A stretch of 64,000 nucleotides of DNA from Ciona savignyi. Taxonomy: Eukaryota; Chordata; Ascidiacea; Phlebobranchia; Cionidae. Within the stretch, counting starts at the first letter, position 1. Every line of letters begins with the position of its first letter. Under the pieces are notes generated by a model that saw nothing but the letters and a program-made list of their open reading frames with translations, did not search any database and was not told the origin of the DNA. Of the stretch, positions 1 to 10,425 are shown in pieces. A program made the translations under genes and the position numbers. The stretch is from contig CH001964.1 of assembly GCA_000149265.1 (NCBI GenBank), positions 573,062 through 637,061 of the forward strand, given 5' to 3'.

Positions 1-2035
1 GAATTCAGTCGGAATATAAGAGGACTTACGACTAATTGAACATACACGATATATGCAAAATGACGTCATATATGTATTACTTTTCGCTGGTTTTCGTAAA
101 TTTAAACCATTTGCCCCCACATATTGGTAATATCTATTTGCACCATCGTTTAGTTTAGAGGGTAAACTGTAGATGTTCATACATACCTCAAAGTGTATTC
201 AGTCGAAAGTATAAGAGGAGTTAGGACTTCTTAAACATACACGGTATATCCAAAAAGACCTAACGTCTTTTTTATTTTCGCTGGTTTTCGTTAATTTAAA
301 CCATTTGCCCCCACATGTTGGTAAAAATTGAACTTACCATCGTTTAGAGTGTGAAAGGTAGATGTTCATACATACCTCAAAGTGAATTCAGTCGAAAGTA
401 TAAGAGGAAGTTAGGACTTCTTCAACATACACGGTATATCCAAAAAGACCTAACGTCTTTTTTATTTTCGCTGGTTTTCGTTAATTTAAACCATTTGCCC
501 CCACATGTTGGTAAAAACTAAACTTACCATCGTTTAGAGGGTGAAATGTAGATGCTCATACATACCTCAAAGTGAATTCAGTCGGAAGTATAAGAGGACT
601 TACGACTAATCGAACATACACGGTATATGCAAAATGACGTCATATATGTATTACTTTTCCCTGGTTTTCGTAAATTTAAACCATTTGCCCCCACATATTG
701 GTAATATCTATTTGCACCATCGGTTAGAGGGTAAACTGTAGATGTTCATACAAACCTCAAAGTGAATTCATTCGAAAGTATAAGAGGAGTTAGGACTTCT
801 TGAACATACACGGTATATCCAAAAAGACCTAACGTCTTTTTTATTTTCGCTGGTTTTCGTTAATTTAAACCATTTGCCCCCACATGTTGGTGAAAACTGA
901 ACTTACCATCGTTTACAATGTGAAAGGTAGATGTTCATACATACCTCAAAGTGAATTTAGTCAAAAGTATAAGAGGAGTTAGGACTTCTTGAACATACAC
1001 GGTATATCCAAAAAGACCTAACGTCTTTTTTTATTTTCGCTGGTTTTCGTTCATTTAAACCATTTGCCCCCACATGTTGGTAAAAACTAAACTTACCATC
1101 GTTTAGAGAATGAAATGTAGATGCTCATACATACCTCAAAGTGAATTCAGTCGGAAGTATAAGAGGACTTACGACTAATTGAACATACACGGTATATGCA
1201 AAATGACGTCATATATGTATTACTGTTCGCTGGTTTTCGTAAATTTAAACCATTTGCCCCCACATATTGTTAATATCTATTTACACCATCGTTTAGAGGG
1301 TTAACTGTAGATGTTCATACATACCTCAAAGTGAATTCAGTCGAAAGTATAAGAGGAGTTAGGACTTCTTGAACATACACGGTATATCCAAAAAGACCTA
1401 ACGTCTTTTTTATTTTCGCTGGTTTTCGTTAATTTAAACCATTTGCCCCCACATGTTGGTAAAAATTGAACTTACCATCGTTTAGAGTGTGAAAGGTAGA
1501 TGTTCATACATACCTCAAAGTGAATTCAGTCAAAAGTATAAGAGGAGTTAGGACTTCTTGAACATACACGGTATATCCAAAAAGACCTAACGTCTTTTTT
1601 ATTTTCGCTGGTTTTCGTTCATTTAAACCATTTGCCCCCACATGTTGGTGAAAACTGAACTTACCATCGTTTAGAGTGTGAAAGGTAGATGTTCATACAT
1701 ACCTCAAAGTGAATTCAGTCGGAAGTATAAAAAGACTTACGACTAATTGAACATACACGGTATATCCAAAATGACGTCATATATGTATTACTGTTCGCTG
1801 GTTTTCGTAAATTTAAACCATTTGCCCCCACATAATGGTAAAATCTATTTGCACCATCGTTTAGAGGGTGAACTGTAGATGTTCATACATACCTTAAAGT
1901 GAATTCAGTCGGAAGTATAAGAGGACTTACGACTAATTGAACATACACGGTATATGCAAAATGGTGTCATATATGTATTACTGTTCGCTGGTTTTCGTAA
2001 ATTTAAACCATTTGCCCCCACATGTTGGTAATAAA
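1..2035. repeat. Higher-order tandem satellite, about 190-bp monomers
   Basis: Eleven monomers begin near 1, 200, 383, 574, 763, 952, 1143, 1332, 1521, 1710 and 1900, most opening with GAATTCAGTC. Two types alternate. Type A has GACTTACGACTAAT and an internal TGACGTCA. Type B has GAGTTAGGACTTCTT and CCTAACGTC. The order is A-B-B-A-B-B-A-B-B-A-A, so the larger unit is a trimer of about 569 bp. The array is already running at base 1 and so extends to the left of the window. The last monomer is cut by a SINE at about 2036. Confidence 0.95.
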
Positions 2036-2193
2036 CCTAGGGGGTTAACATAAGGGCAATCATCAGATCACCTTGCCTCCAATATTAGATTACCCTAACC
2101 CATTATTGCGCCGGGTTTAGGCAATATCCGTAATGTTCCTTGCCCAAGTATACAACCGTCGAGTTAGCGACCAGCTTCGAATCAGACCACTGT
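2036..2193 (-). mobile_element. tRNA-derived SINE (family A), partial, inserted in satellite
   Basis: Family A as used below is a SINE of roughly 320 bp. It has a tRNA-like head (A box like TGGTGGTTTAGTGCG, B box like GGTTCGAAACTGG), a middle with TAGTCGGTTGTGTCCTTGGG, and a tail ending GGGATAAACATGAATATCC. This minus-strand copy holds the tail half and the B-box side. It separates the main array from a leftover monomer piece on its right. Confidence 0.8.
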
Positions 2194-2265
2194 TGACGTC
2201 ACATCTTTATTATTTTTACTGCTTTTCTTAAATTTAAAACCATTTCCCCCACACGAAACCTATAC
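2194..2265. repeat. Degenerate satellite monomer right of the SINE
   Basis: The stretch with GACGTCAC, then AAATTTAAAACCATTT and CCCCCACA matches the middle of a type A monomer. It shows that the SINE landed inside the array or at its old edge. Confidence 0.6.
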
Positions 2266-2434
2266 TGTAATTATACTGTAATTAAAATGACGTCGTCGCG
2301 AATTTTCACAAAATAGTTATAATTTTTTATTTGGAAACACTGGTAGCCTCATTTCGATCCCTGCTATCGGCTATTGCCTGCCTGCTTGACTTTTCGAATC
2401 GCCTGATGAGAATTGCCTGCTTGCTTGACCTAGG

Positions 2435-2564
2435 TTTACTCCGCTGGGTCCAGGCAATGTCCGTAAAGTACCTTGCCCAAGAACACAACCGACTAGCTAG
2501 CGACCAGTTTCGCAACCTTTCGATTGAAAGGCGACGCACTTAACCATTAGACCAACGGGCCGGA
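2435..2564 (-). mobile_element. SINE family A, head half
   Basis: Minus-strand copy from CGCTGGGTCCAGGCAATGTC to the tRNA-like head. It includes GCGACGCACTTAACCATTAG, the reverse complement of the A-box region. The tail is missing. Confidence 0.75.
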
Positions 2565-2574
2565 CAGGGTTAAA

Positions 2575-2780
2575 ATTAGTTTCCCTCCTTCCCGCTTACC
2601 AGATTAGCCTAAATTGCTCGATTTTACTCACCACAACTCCCCACCTTCAACACTAGGGGAGGGGAAATAAAAATAGGTAAATTGCTTACTAAAAGTATGA
2701 AAACTGAATTTTAACTTTACCCCCAACACTAATCTTAACCCAAGATACAGTCCTAACCCTAAAAATTCCCTGAATGAACT
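2575..2780. mobile_element. Degenerate foldback MITE
   Basis: Contains TTTCCCTCCTTCCCGCTTAC at the left, then an arm-like AGGGGAGGGGAAAT and a C-rich core (CCCCCAACACTAATCTTAAC). This resembles the foldback family seen whole at 49027-49240, but it is rearranged and its ends are unclear. Confidence 0.35.
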
Positions 2781-2925
2781 TAATGTATAGGGAGAATGGT
2801 ATACTCACATAACCCGCTAAGAGTAATATGGCAAATTTGGATGATCAATTGTTAGCAGCACAAAAAAGGGGAAATTGCTTCGAATGTGGTGATATAGCCC
2901 TTTGTATTTTCCACCAGCGATTAAC

Positions 2926-3098
2926 ATCACCAGGGAAAAACTACATAGGGGTAAATTGCATACCTAAAGGAAATTTAGGGACAATAGTTAGTGTTAAGGC
3001 TGGGTTGGTTTTGGGGTTGGGATTAGTGTTTGGAGCGGGGTTAGAATTAGTTTTCACAGTTTTAGTAAACAGTTTCCCTCCATTTAATGTTGCCACAT
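2926..3098. mobile_element. Foldback MITE, partial
   Basis: It shows the core GGTTGGTTTTGGGGTTGGGA, the right arm CAGTTTCCCTCCATTTAATG and GTTGCCAC. An open frame of 90 codons across it (2828-3100) is an accident of the G-rich core and has no protein-family features. Confidence 0.6.
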
Positions 3099-3290
3099 AA
3101 ATTTTTGTTTATTAATAAAACGATTTTGGTTTTGTACTAAAATTTACATTTATACAGTATTGCCCTAACCTGTCTATCTGCACCTCTTTTCTTATTATCA
3201 AATAAAATCTGCAAAACACAAATTATTAATTGTTTTTCGGGGTGTTGGTAATATCTCCCAAAAGAATATTCCGGAAATTATTCCGAAAAC

Positions 3291-6200
3291 ATGAAAGAGA
3301 AGAAGCATGAAGATTCAAATGAAAAAAGATTGAATTCTTTGAAACAGAGAAGAGAAGAAGGGAAAAAGGCAAAGGAATTAATCCAGATTTCTCTTAAGGT
3401 AGTCTTATCATTCAAAGAATTTGTTTAGAAAATAATTTTGGAAATGGTAGCTGTCTTTTTGTACACCCAAGATTTTTTTATTCAACCATTGCACACTGAA
3501 AACAAACTTTTTTTTAACATTTGATTTTTTAAAGTCTAGAGTGTGGACAATTAACTATGCTTACTTTAAATATTTATCTTGTAAAATACACAATTTTGCC
3601 AAAAAATTACAATTCCACAAAAGTGCAAAATGGAATAAAAAGGTGGTGACTGTTGCCTAATTCCCATTTTAAATTCATTTTATCTTTTAAAATGTTTTAG
3701 TTCGAATAATTACTTTCTCGGTTCTTGTTATATTTATACCCAGTGATGGGAACAGGGTCTCTATTGCATCGTACTTAACAACAAGTTCCCTAAAAGGTCT
3801 AATGTCTCTAAAAAAGCAAGAATCGGATCGGTGATTATCCGGACGTTCCAAGAACGGGTTCGACCGAACCCACGCGAACCTCTTGAATCCCATCACTGTT
3901 TATACCCATGTGTTGTAAAAACACAGTAACTTATTGGTTGTCATATTACAGAAAGGAAACACATCAAATAAACATATCAAGTTTGACAGTGATTCTGAAA
4001 CGGAACACTTTAACGAGGATGAAAAATTGAAAAAGGTGGACCCTACATTTCATTTCTTTTTTTTATCTGTTTTATTGTTTTGCATTCTATAAAAAGTCTT
4101 AAAATATATCTATTAACAGATTTCAAAGAAAATTGTTTAAAGCATCTAGATTTGGTCTTTGAAACAGACATAACTTTTAATTTTTGTGTTAGTGTCCCTA
4201 TATTTTCAGCTAGAGCTGTACAGCGCTAATTACCGCACACTTTTTTTTCGTGGCTTAGTGTAAATTTTTTATAAACATTTTTTTTATTTTTATTTTTTTA
4301 TGGAGATTATCGGCCATGTCTAATTATACCGAAACTTAATAATTAATTGGATTTTAGAAGTGTTCTAACAACTGTCGTTTTGACTTTTTTTCCATTTCTA
4401 AATTATTATCAAAGGTCCTGCTTCATGTTTTCATCGTGAAAACAAAAAACAAACTAACTAACCTAATCCTAAATATAAATATCTAAATTTTTCAGAAACC
4501 GAACGCAGATAATGTGTTAGGGTTCGATAGTGATGAAGACGATTTAAATGGATTCCAATTAAAACCACAATTCCATGGAAGGGATGGACAGAAACTACTG
4601 GAAATGCAATCAAGGTATAAAATCATTTAGGCCTAGTTAGCAGGTGCCGCGCATATTTGTATGATTTAAAATAATTTTTAATTTTTATTTTTTCAGTTAA
4701 GACAGAGTATATATATTTTTGCGCATATTTTGATTATTAAATAGTTTTGTAAACCCGAATCTCTAATTGTACGATTTAGGCCTACCTATAAGTATAATAT
4801 ATTCAATTGATACACCCAACTGACGGACCACGCACTCACTGCATAATGTCTGATTTTCATGGTTACGGCGCTTTAGTAGGCTATACAATACATTGCAATA
4901 CGTAGGACAGAACGATGGTAGCGCCAGTAATAAAACAGTAATAAAGGCCTGTAATCAAGTTGTTAACGCAAATGTGAATTGAAAATGAAGAGGATTATAT
5001 TACTATGTTTATTTGAGAAGATAGGAAATACCAGGCGGCATTATGGTATCTATTGGCCAATTGTTACCTAATACCCAACATTAGATTACTAGAGATATTG
5101 TGGTGTAATGTTTAAGGCTGTTTAAGGTTTTACCAAATTAAAGGAACGTGTGAATCATACACAACACACTGCAATAGCTCCAACAACCTGACGGTTGGCA
5201 CGAGGTGATCTGACGATTGCCCGTGTGTTAACCTCCTTGGTTTTCCCATTCACTTGGATAAACATAAATATTCTATCCTATTTTATACCACTGGGTTAAA
5301 GTAATCTATGTAACATGTTTGACTTGGTATATTCACAGTGTTGGTGCAGATTCCCGTTTTAAAATCGACGACCGATTTATGGTTGAAAATGAAGTTCTTG
5401 AGGCAGAAGATGATGATAAAACAGGTTTATCTTTGTTTTGTTATTTAAATTCATTAAATTATCTGTTCCTTACATAGATATTTCCACACTAATCAACCTT
5501 AATAAGCACGCCACCTGTCCATCTCTGCCAAATTTCCGTTCTCATCCATAGAATTACAAAGGAACCTCTCAGTTCTCCACCAAGTAGTGGGTTCGAAAGC
5601 GATGGCCACGAGGAAGAAAGGCATCCAATTCTCAGATCCGACTGATAAACGATATGACCCCAGCAGAAAAGGTCACGCGGATATGGAAGTGCAACCTGCT
5701 AAGTGAGTTCGGGGGTGATTCTATTTGAATAAGGTATGACCGGGGCCTTTATTCACTTCTCTGTGCCGCTAGAATCATTTTACTTTAGTAATTTGAATAA
5801 TTGAATAGTCTGCGCCTTGGAAAATCGTATTACTCTGTAGTAGTGTGGTTATCCGGCACAGTCTCCAGTCTCATCTGCTGGAGGGAGTGTGTAAAGCTGT
5901 CAGGTTACTGTAGGATAATGGAATTTAAACTCCCCGAAAACGTGGATTGCACGCTGTGGATACTCGTTGAGACTGTCTGCCAGCATCTATCTAGTACGGA
6001 TACTACCCGAAGTGGATTAATTTCCACATTACACGTAGGGGTTTCGGTCTGAGATCACCAACTCGCGTTTAACGCACAATTTTCATTTATTTTGTTACAC
6101 CCAAAAAAATCGGGGATGCTTTTGATTTTGAGAAAATTTCTGAGAAAATTCCTGCAAATTATCAACTTTTCATGGATTTTATGGGGCAACCATGTTTTCT

Positions 6201-9200
6201 TGAGTTTTGATCATGATGTGCTATTGTTTTGTCATTTTTTCGTCCTTTTCTTAATTTAGCATCTCATTCAGATCTAAAAAAGCCGAAAGAAAAAAGAAAA
6301 AGAAAGAAAAAGAAGAAATTCCTGAAGTTACTAAAGACAGATTTTACGAAATCAGTTCGAATGAGTTAAAACAAGCCTTCGGTAGAAATGATGACAAAAC
6401 TGAAAAAGTTGAAAATGTGAGATCTTGAGCTTTTTATTTGTTTGAATTCAAAATTAAGATTTTATGTTTTGGCATTTTTTAAAAATGGAGGATTAGATGT
6501 TATAATAAAATACAATAAAAGTGTTTACGGAAGAGCCTGGACCTGAAGCGTAGGCCGGAAGGTGGTGGGGTCGAAACCAGCCACTGGCTAGTGATTTTGT
6601 CATCAGGAAAGATAATTATCAGACTTGGTTTAACCCAATGTTTTAATCTGTCGAAATAAAATTTAAGCTATCTCCCTATTATATTCTACACAGTGTAATA
6701 TCTTCGGTATGCCTGCTGTGGGCACGAACTAATGAAGTAAACATAAACATCCTATATATTTTTCCACATAAACATCCTACATATTTTCCCACATAAACAA
6801 CCTATATATTTTCCCACATAAACAACCTATATATTTTCCCACATAAACAACCTATATATTTTCCCACATAAACATCCTATATATTTTCCCACATAAACTT
6901 CCTATAATTTTCCCACATAAACATCCTATATATATTTTCCCACATAAACATCCTATATATTTTCCCACATAAACATCCTATATATTTTCCCACATAAACA
7001 ACCTATATATTTTCCACATTAACATCCTTTATATATTTTTTTTAAACTTCCAATATATTTTCCACATTTTTCAGGACGAACCGAACGACGAAGGAAACAC
7101 TTTCTCCTTACTTACCATGTTAGGTCGTGACCCTGATCGGCATGATAGTGATTGTGATGTCATACACAGTTCTGATGACAACTATCAAGGATATGAAGAC
7201 ATATCAGGTGGATATTTGTGGGGTTGAAGGGTGGGGGTCTGTACAGTGGATGGGTTAAGAGGGGGCTGGTTGGACTAAAGCTGGTGGGACTATGTGGTTA
7301 CGTGTAATATTTTTGTCATCATCACAACATTAACTCTGGTGGTTTAGTGTTGTCTGGTGGTTTAGTGGGGTGCCTTCCAGCTGAAAGGTTGCACGTTAGA
7401 AACTGGTCGCTAGCTAGTCGGTTGTGTCCTTGGGCAAGGCACTTAATGGACATTACCTAAACCCAACGGGTTAATGTGTTCTACTAAATTGAAAGAACGT
7501 TTCTATCATATACAATACATTGCAATAGCTGCGGTAACCCGACGGTGGGCGCGGGGTGATCTGACGATTGCCCGTGTGTTAACCCCCTTGGTCTTTACAT
7601 TCACAGGGATAAACATGAATATCCATTCCTAACTTATTGCCAGTGTGCTTAACATTTATTATTGTACGGTCGATTAGCGTTGTGAATTAGTGCCTCACCT
7701 TTTAACATAATGAAAGTTTAAAACTATTTTATGTTTATCCATGTGAATAGAAAAGCACAAGGGGACTCACTAACCCACCAAGAAAATCAGTTGCACTAAG
7801 CACTTTCTTATAAATCGTGAGAAAAGATCTTTAAAAATACAAAACTACTATTACAGAAAAGCCACATAAATCAACAAAATTCGGTCCCAAAGTGTTTAAA
7901 CACGATAGTAGTGAAAGTGAACCTGAAGAGACAGAATTTGATCCCAATGTTGGAGGTAAGTTAAAAAGTTTGAAAATATTTTTGGCCTGGCTGTTTGATG
8001 CGTGTTAACTCTGAGTGTATCTTTCAATTACGTTTTTAACTTGCTAAATATGAATAGAAAAGCCACTACACTTTAAAAGTTTGAAAATATTTTTCCTTTT
8101 TGCCTGGCTGGCTAGGTGTTTTATGCATGTAAACTTTGGATGATTTTATTATTTCTGATTCGTACTAAAAACCAACTACACATTGTAATAGCTTTAGCAG
8201 CTACACTGTGGGCATGGTGTATTACTGTGCACCTGAGCAAGCCACTTTACATTGCTCCAACCCAGTGGTATCTAATGTGTCGTCCAAACGAAAAGTTATG
8301 TCTGATTATCCACACACTGTAATATCTATATTAACTCGACTGTGGGCATGAGGTGTATTACTATGCACCCAAGCAAACCACTTTACATTGCTCCAACCCA
8401 GTGGTATCTAAGTGTCGTCCAAACTAAAAGTTATGTCTGATTATCCACACACTGTAATATCTATATTAACTCGACTGTGGGTGGGCATGAGGTGTATTAC
8501 TGTGCACCCAAGCAAACCACTTTACATTGCTCCAACCCTGTGGTATCTAATAAGTCGTCCAAATTAATAAATCAGTCTAATTATCCACACAATGTAATAG
8601 CTCCAGCAACTCGACTGTGAGCATGAGGTCCAAATTGAAAATTATCTAATCATCCACACACACTGTAAAACAGCACAGCAACTCGACTGTGGACATAGGA
8701 GCACCACAGCCAAATGATAAAAATGTACTTACAGTTCGAAAACTCGGTGTCGAAATTGAAGAAAAACCGTTTTCGTTTTTCCCCACCTCCAAAGACGATC
8801 CTAGGCTCACAGAAGCAAGTCTTCTCTTTTTTAACGACAAACATCCCAACCAGATAAGACAAGAGTGGGTTGAGATTAAGGACAAATTAAGAGAGGTAAA
8901 AACTATACAATTTTGGGTCTCTTTTTTAATTTTCATGTACTTTGTAAGTTTTAGTGGATATTTTAGTGGATACATGTTCCTACTGAAAAAAATGTAAAAA
9001 CAATCATTAGATTACCACACACCCAAAGGTAGGGTTGTCAGAGCTATTTCGGTCAGCTGTGTATGATTGAGACATTTCTTCAATTTAGTAAAAGCCATTA
9101 ATCTGCTGGGTTCAGACATTATCCAGTAAGTGCCTTGCTCAAGGACTCAACCGTCTAGTTAGCGACCAGTTTTGAACCTGAAACCCTTCGACTGAAAGGC

Positions 9201-9364
9201 GACGCACTTAACCACCAGAATAATCTTCGGGATAAACCAAATAAATTGAAATAAACTAAACTGAGCTAACCATCCGAACAATATTTACCCAGGATTACAA
9301 GAAAAAGCATCGTGACGCCGTTCGTTTATTACGAATCGAACGCCGACAAAAACAAGAAGTCTGA
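3291..9364 (+). CDS. Nucleolar protein 8 (NOL8), conserved C-terminal part
   Basis: Ten exons: 3291-3398, 3952-4035, 4496-4614, 5339-5424, 5552-5702, 6260-6416, 7075-7207, 7857-7955, 8735-8895, 9293-9364 (TGA). They total 1170 nt and 389 codons plus stop; every intron is GT-AG and all phases agree. Matches to vertebrate NOL8 as I remember it: KRLNSLKQRREEGKKAKELI near residue 12; FQLKPQFHGRDGQKLLEMQS (84-103) followed by RFKIDDRF; YDPSRKGHA; the lysine-rich SKKAERKKKKKEKEEIPEV; EKPFSFFP with DDPRL near the end; and DYKKKHRDA at the C terminus. Acidic DSDSE and DSDEDD runs are typical. NOL8 acts in the nucleolus in pre-ribosomal RNA processing and growth (family knowledge). The N-terminal RRM is not visible. 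The frame above ATG 3291 meets a stop, so either this ATG starts a short protein or an acceptor just upstream (for example the AAAG ending at 3264) joins it to exons left of the window. Confidence 0.93.
3741..3898. mobile_element. hAT-type MITE, 158 bp, with 8-bp target duplication
   Basis: Ends are CAGTGATGGG and its near-complement CCATCACTG. Directly outside lie identical 8-bp direct repeats TTTATACC at 3733-3740 and 3899-3906, the hAT target-site length. It sits in the first NOL8 intron of the window. The interior is shared with a piece at 28183-28273. Confidence 0.9.
5085..5310 (+). mobile_element. SINE family A, tail two-thirds
   Basis: Plus-strand copy in the NOL8 intron before exon 5339-5424. 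It runs from the AAGGAACGTGTGAATCATAC region through GTGATCTGACGATTGCCCGT to GGATAAACATAAATATTC. The tRNA head is lost. Confidence 0.75.
5470..5551 (-). repeat. Solo copy of the 77-bp dispersed repeat, ending at a NOL8 acceptor
   Basis: The run TTTCCACACTAATCAACCTT, AATAAGCACGCCACCTGTCC, ATCTCTGCCAAATTTCC matches the tandem units at 24600-24812 and 25375-25765 in minus orientation. Its last part (TTCTCATCCATAG) is the polypyrimidine tract and AG of NOL8 exon 5552-5702. Confidence 0.8.
5718..5763 (+). ncRNA. Spliced-leader (SL) RNA gene or gene copy
   Basis: ATTCTATTTGAATAAG at 5718-5733 is identical to the 16-nt trans-spliced leader known from Ciona mRNAs (Vandenberghe, Meedel and Hastings 2001, from memory). 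It is followed at once by a GT donor (GTATGA), as in an SL RNA. GAATAAGG can pair with CCTTTATTC 11 bases further on, with one bulge. This places the leader/donor junction in a stem, as in other SL RNAs. The Ciona SL RNA is about 46 nt, hence the end given. It lies in the sense direction 15 bp inside the NOL8 intron that starts at 5703. The next 290 bp (to about 6060) are richer in GC than their surroundings and may be flank of an SL repeat unit. Most Ciona SL genes are in tandem arrays, so a lone copy may be a dispersed copy or pseudogene. Confidence 0.8.
6745..7065 (+). repeat. Minisatellite of about 25 bp, roughly 13 units, up to a NOL8 acceptor
   Basis: Unit ACATAAACATCCTATATATTTTCCC with small changes. 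The last degenerate units (CAATATATTTTCCACATTTT) run straight into TTTTTCAG at 7074, so the array forms the pyrimidine-rich end of the intron before exon 7075-7207. Confidence 0.95.
7335..7640 (+). mobile_element. SINE family A, near full length
   Basis: Nearly whole plus-strand copy in a NOL8 intron. The A-box region is duplicated (TCTGGTGGTTTAGTG occurs twice near 7336-7366). The middle TAGTCGGTTGTGTCCTTGGG and the tail GGGATAAACATGAATATCC are present. Confidence 0.9.
8140..8733 (+). repeat. Tandem repeat of about 140 bp reaching a NOL8 acceptor
   Basis: Units carry ATCCACACACTGTAATATCT, then AACTCGACTGTGGGCATGAG and CATTGCTCCAACCCAGTGGT. About four copies, the last shortened. The final copy lies directly before the AG of exon 8735-8895. 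The same sequence occurs at 13780-14255 in a NAV intron. Confidence 0.85.
9092..9230 (-). mobile_element. SINE family A, head half
   Basis: Minus-strand piece in the last NOL8 intron: GCTGGGTTCAGACATTATCC through GGCGACGCACTTAACCACC. The 3' tail part is missing. Confidence 0.75.
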
Positions 9365-9528
9365 TCAAATTTCGACGACGGATTTTGTACTGATTTCAAA
9401 GATTTTGTGACGTTGAATCCCATGGCGGTTTCTTTTCTGAAACATATTTTTGGTTACGGTGCTCTACCTATTGGTTTTATAAGATTTCGATGAATCGTGA
9501 TGTGTTTTTATTCTATTATCGCTATGAG

Positions 9529-9559
9529 AATAAAAAAAATCACTATACAAGCTAATAAA
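9529..9559 (+). promoter_or_regulatory. Candidate NOL8 poly(A) signals
   Basis: AATAAA occurs at 9529-9534 and 9554-9559, about 165-195 nt after the NOL8 stop. Either could direct cleavage; no transcript evidence is available here. Confidence 0.5.
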
Positions 9560-9649
9560 ACTTAAATGTGATAGGAATATAAAATAACACTGCACATTAC
9601 AGTTTAATGACACATTTTAGCTGTGATTGGTAGTAAACAAGACTTTTTA

Positions 9650-9935
9650 TAGGGTATTCATGTTTATCCTCGTGAATAGAAAACCCAAAAAGCGTTAACA
9701 CATTGGCAATCGTCAGATCACCTCGCGTCCACCGTCGGGCTACCGGAGATATTGCCATGTGTTATGTATGATTACTCCAATTTGATAGAACCCATTAATT
9801 CGCTGGGTTCAATCAATGTCCTTTAAGTACCTTGCCTAAGGACACAACCAACAAGCTAGCGTCCACTTTCGAATCTGCAACCCTTCGGCTAAAAGGCGAA
9901 GTACTTAACCACTAGACTAACCTGTCGGACTGACT
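9650..9935 (-). mobile_element. SINE family A, near full length
   Basis: Minus-strand copy between the convergent 3' ends of NOL8 and NAV. It runs from TATTCATGTTTATCCTCGTG to AACCTGTCGGACTGA and includes both tail and tRNA-like head. Confidence 0.85.
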
Positions 9936-10381
9936 TGGTGATTCTGCCCTGTCTGACAAAATTTATTCTTTGGAAAATAAACTTCCGTACCTTACTAATT
10001 CTTGTGCTTTCGGATTTTTTTAACCGAAATTTTGGAAGAATTTAGCGCAGTTTAGCTTTACTTACCACCGTTCGTTTGCCAGCTACCTAACAAGCATGGC
10101 AAAAAAATATTAATTAAATCTTAATTACTGCTGCTGTCGATTTTTATTACGAGTGAACAGCCTTTTCAAAATCCCACCAAGATTTTAAATAAACTTTTTA
10201 TTTGGAAACAAAAAGCGAAAAAATTAAAAATTCCACCACGCGTATATGAACAGCGTTATCTTTGCTTACCAAGCATCAATCGCAAAATTTCGGAATAATT
10301 AGAAAAAATTCTCCGAAATTTCGGCAAAAAATCGTAGCGCGTATTCGTGAGGTAAGCGCTTTCTTTGTTTAAAAACTTTTT
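9936..10381. other. Intergenic region between NOL8 and NAV 3' ends
   Basis: AT-rich, no coding signal. It has short palindromic pieces such as CCGAAATTTCGG near 10315. No RNA gene or repeat family was recognised. Confidence 0.5.
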
Positions 10382-10387
10382 TTTATT
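10382..10387 (-). promoter_or_regulatory. Candidate NAV poly(A) signal
   Basis: AATAAA on the minus strand, about 40 nt after the NAV stop codon. Confidence 0.5.
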
Positions 10388-10425
10388 TTTTTTATCTGAC
10401 GTTTCGCCCAACGTGAATTTCGTTT

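Noticed and set aside
2828-3100. 90-codon plus-strand ORF
   Set aside because: Half of it is the G-rich core of a foldback MITE; no upstream or downstream splice partner.
5801-6052. 83-codon plus ORF after the SL RNA
   Set aside because: It lies within the NOL8 intron, has no family similarity, and probably crosses flank of the SL repeat unit.
6745-7065. Possible CRISPR array (regular 25-bp repeat)
   Set aside because: Units are contiguous with no spacers, in a eukaryotic intron; it is a minisatellite.
8646-8975. Two minus-strand ORFs of 70-109 codons
   Set aside because: They are antisense to the NOL8 exon at 8735-8895, which has clear family similarity on the plus strand.
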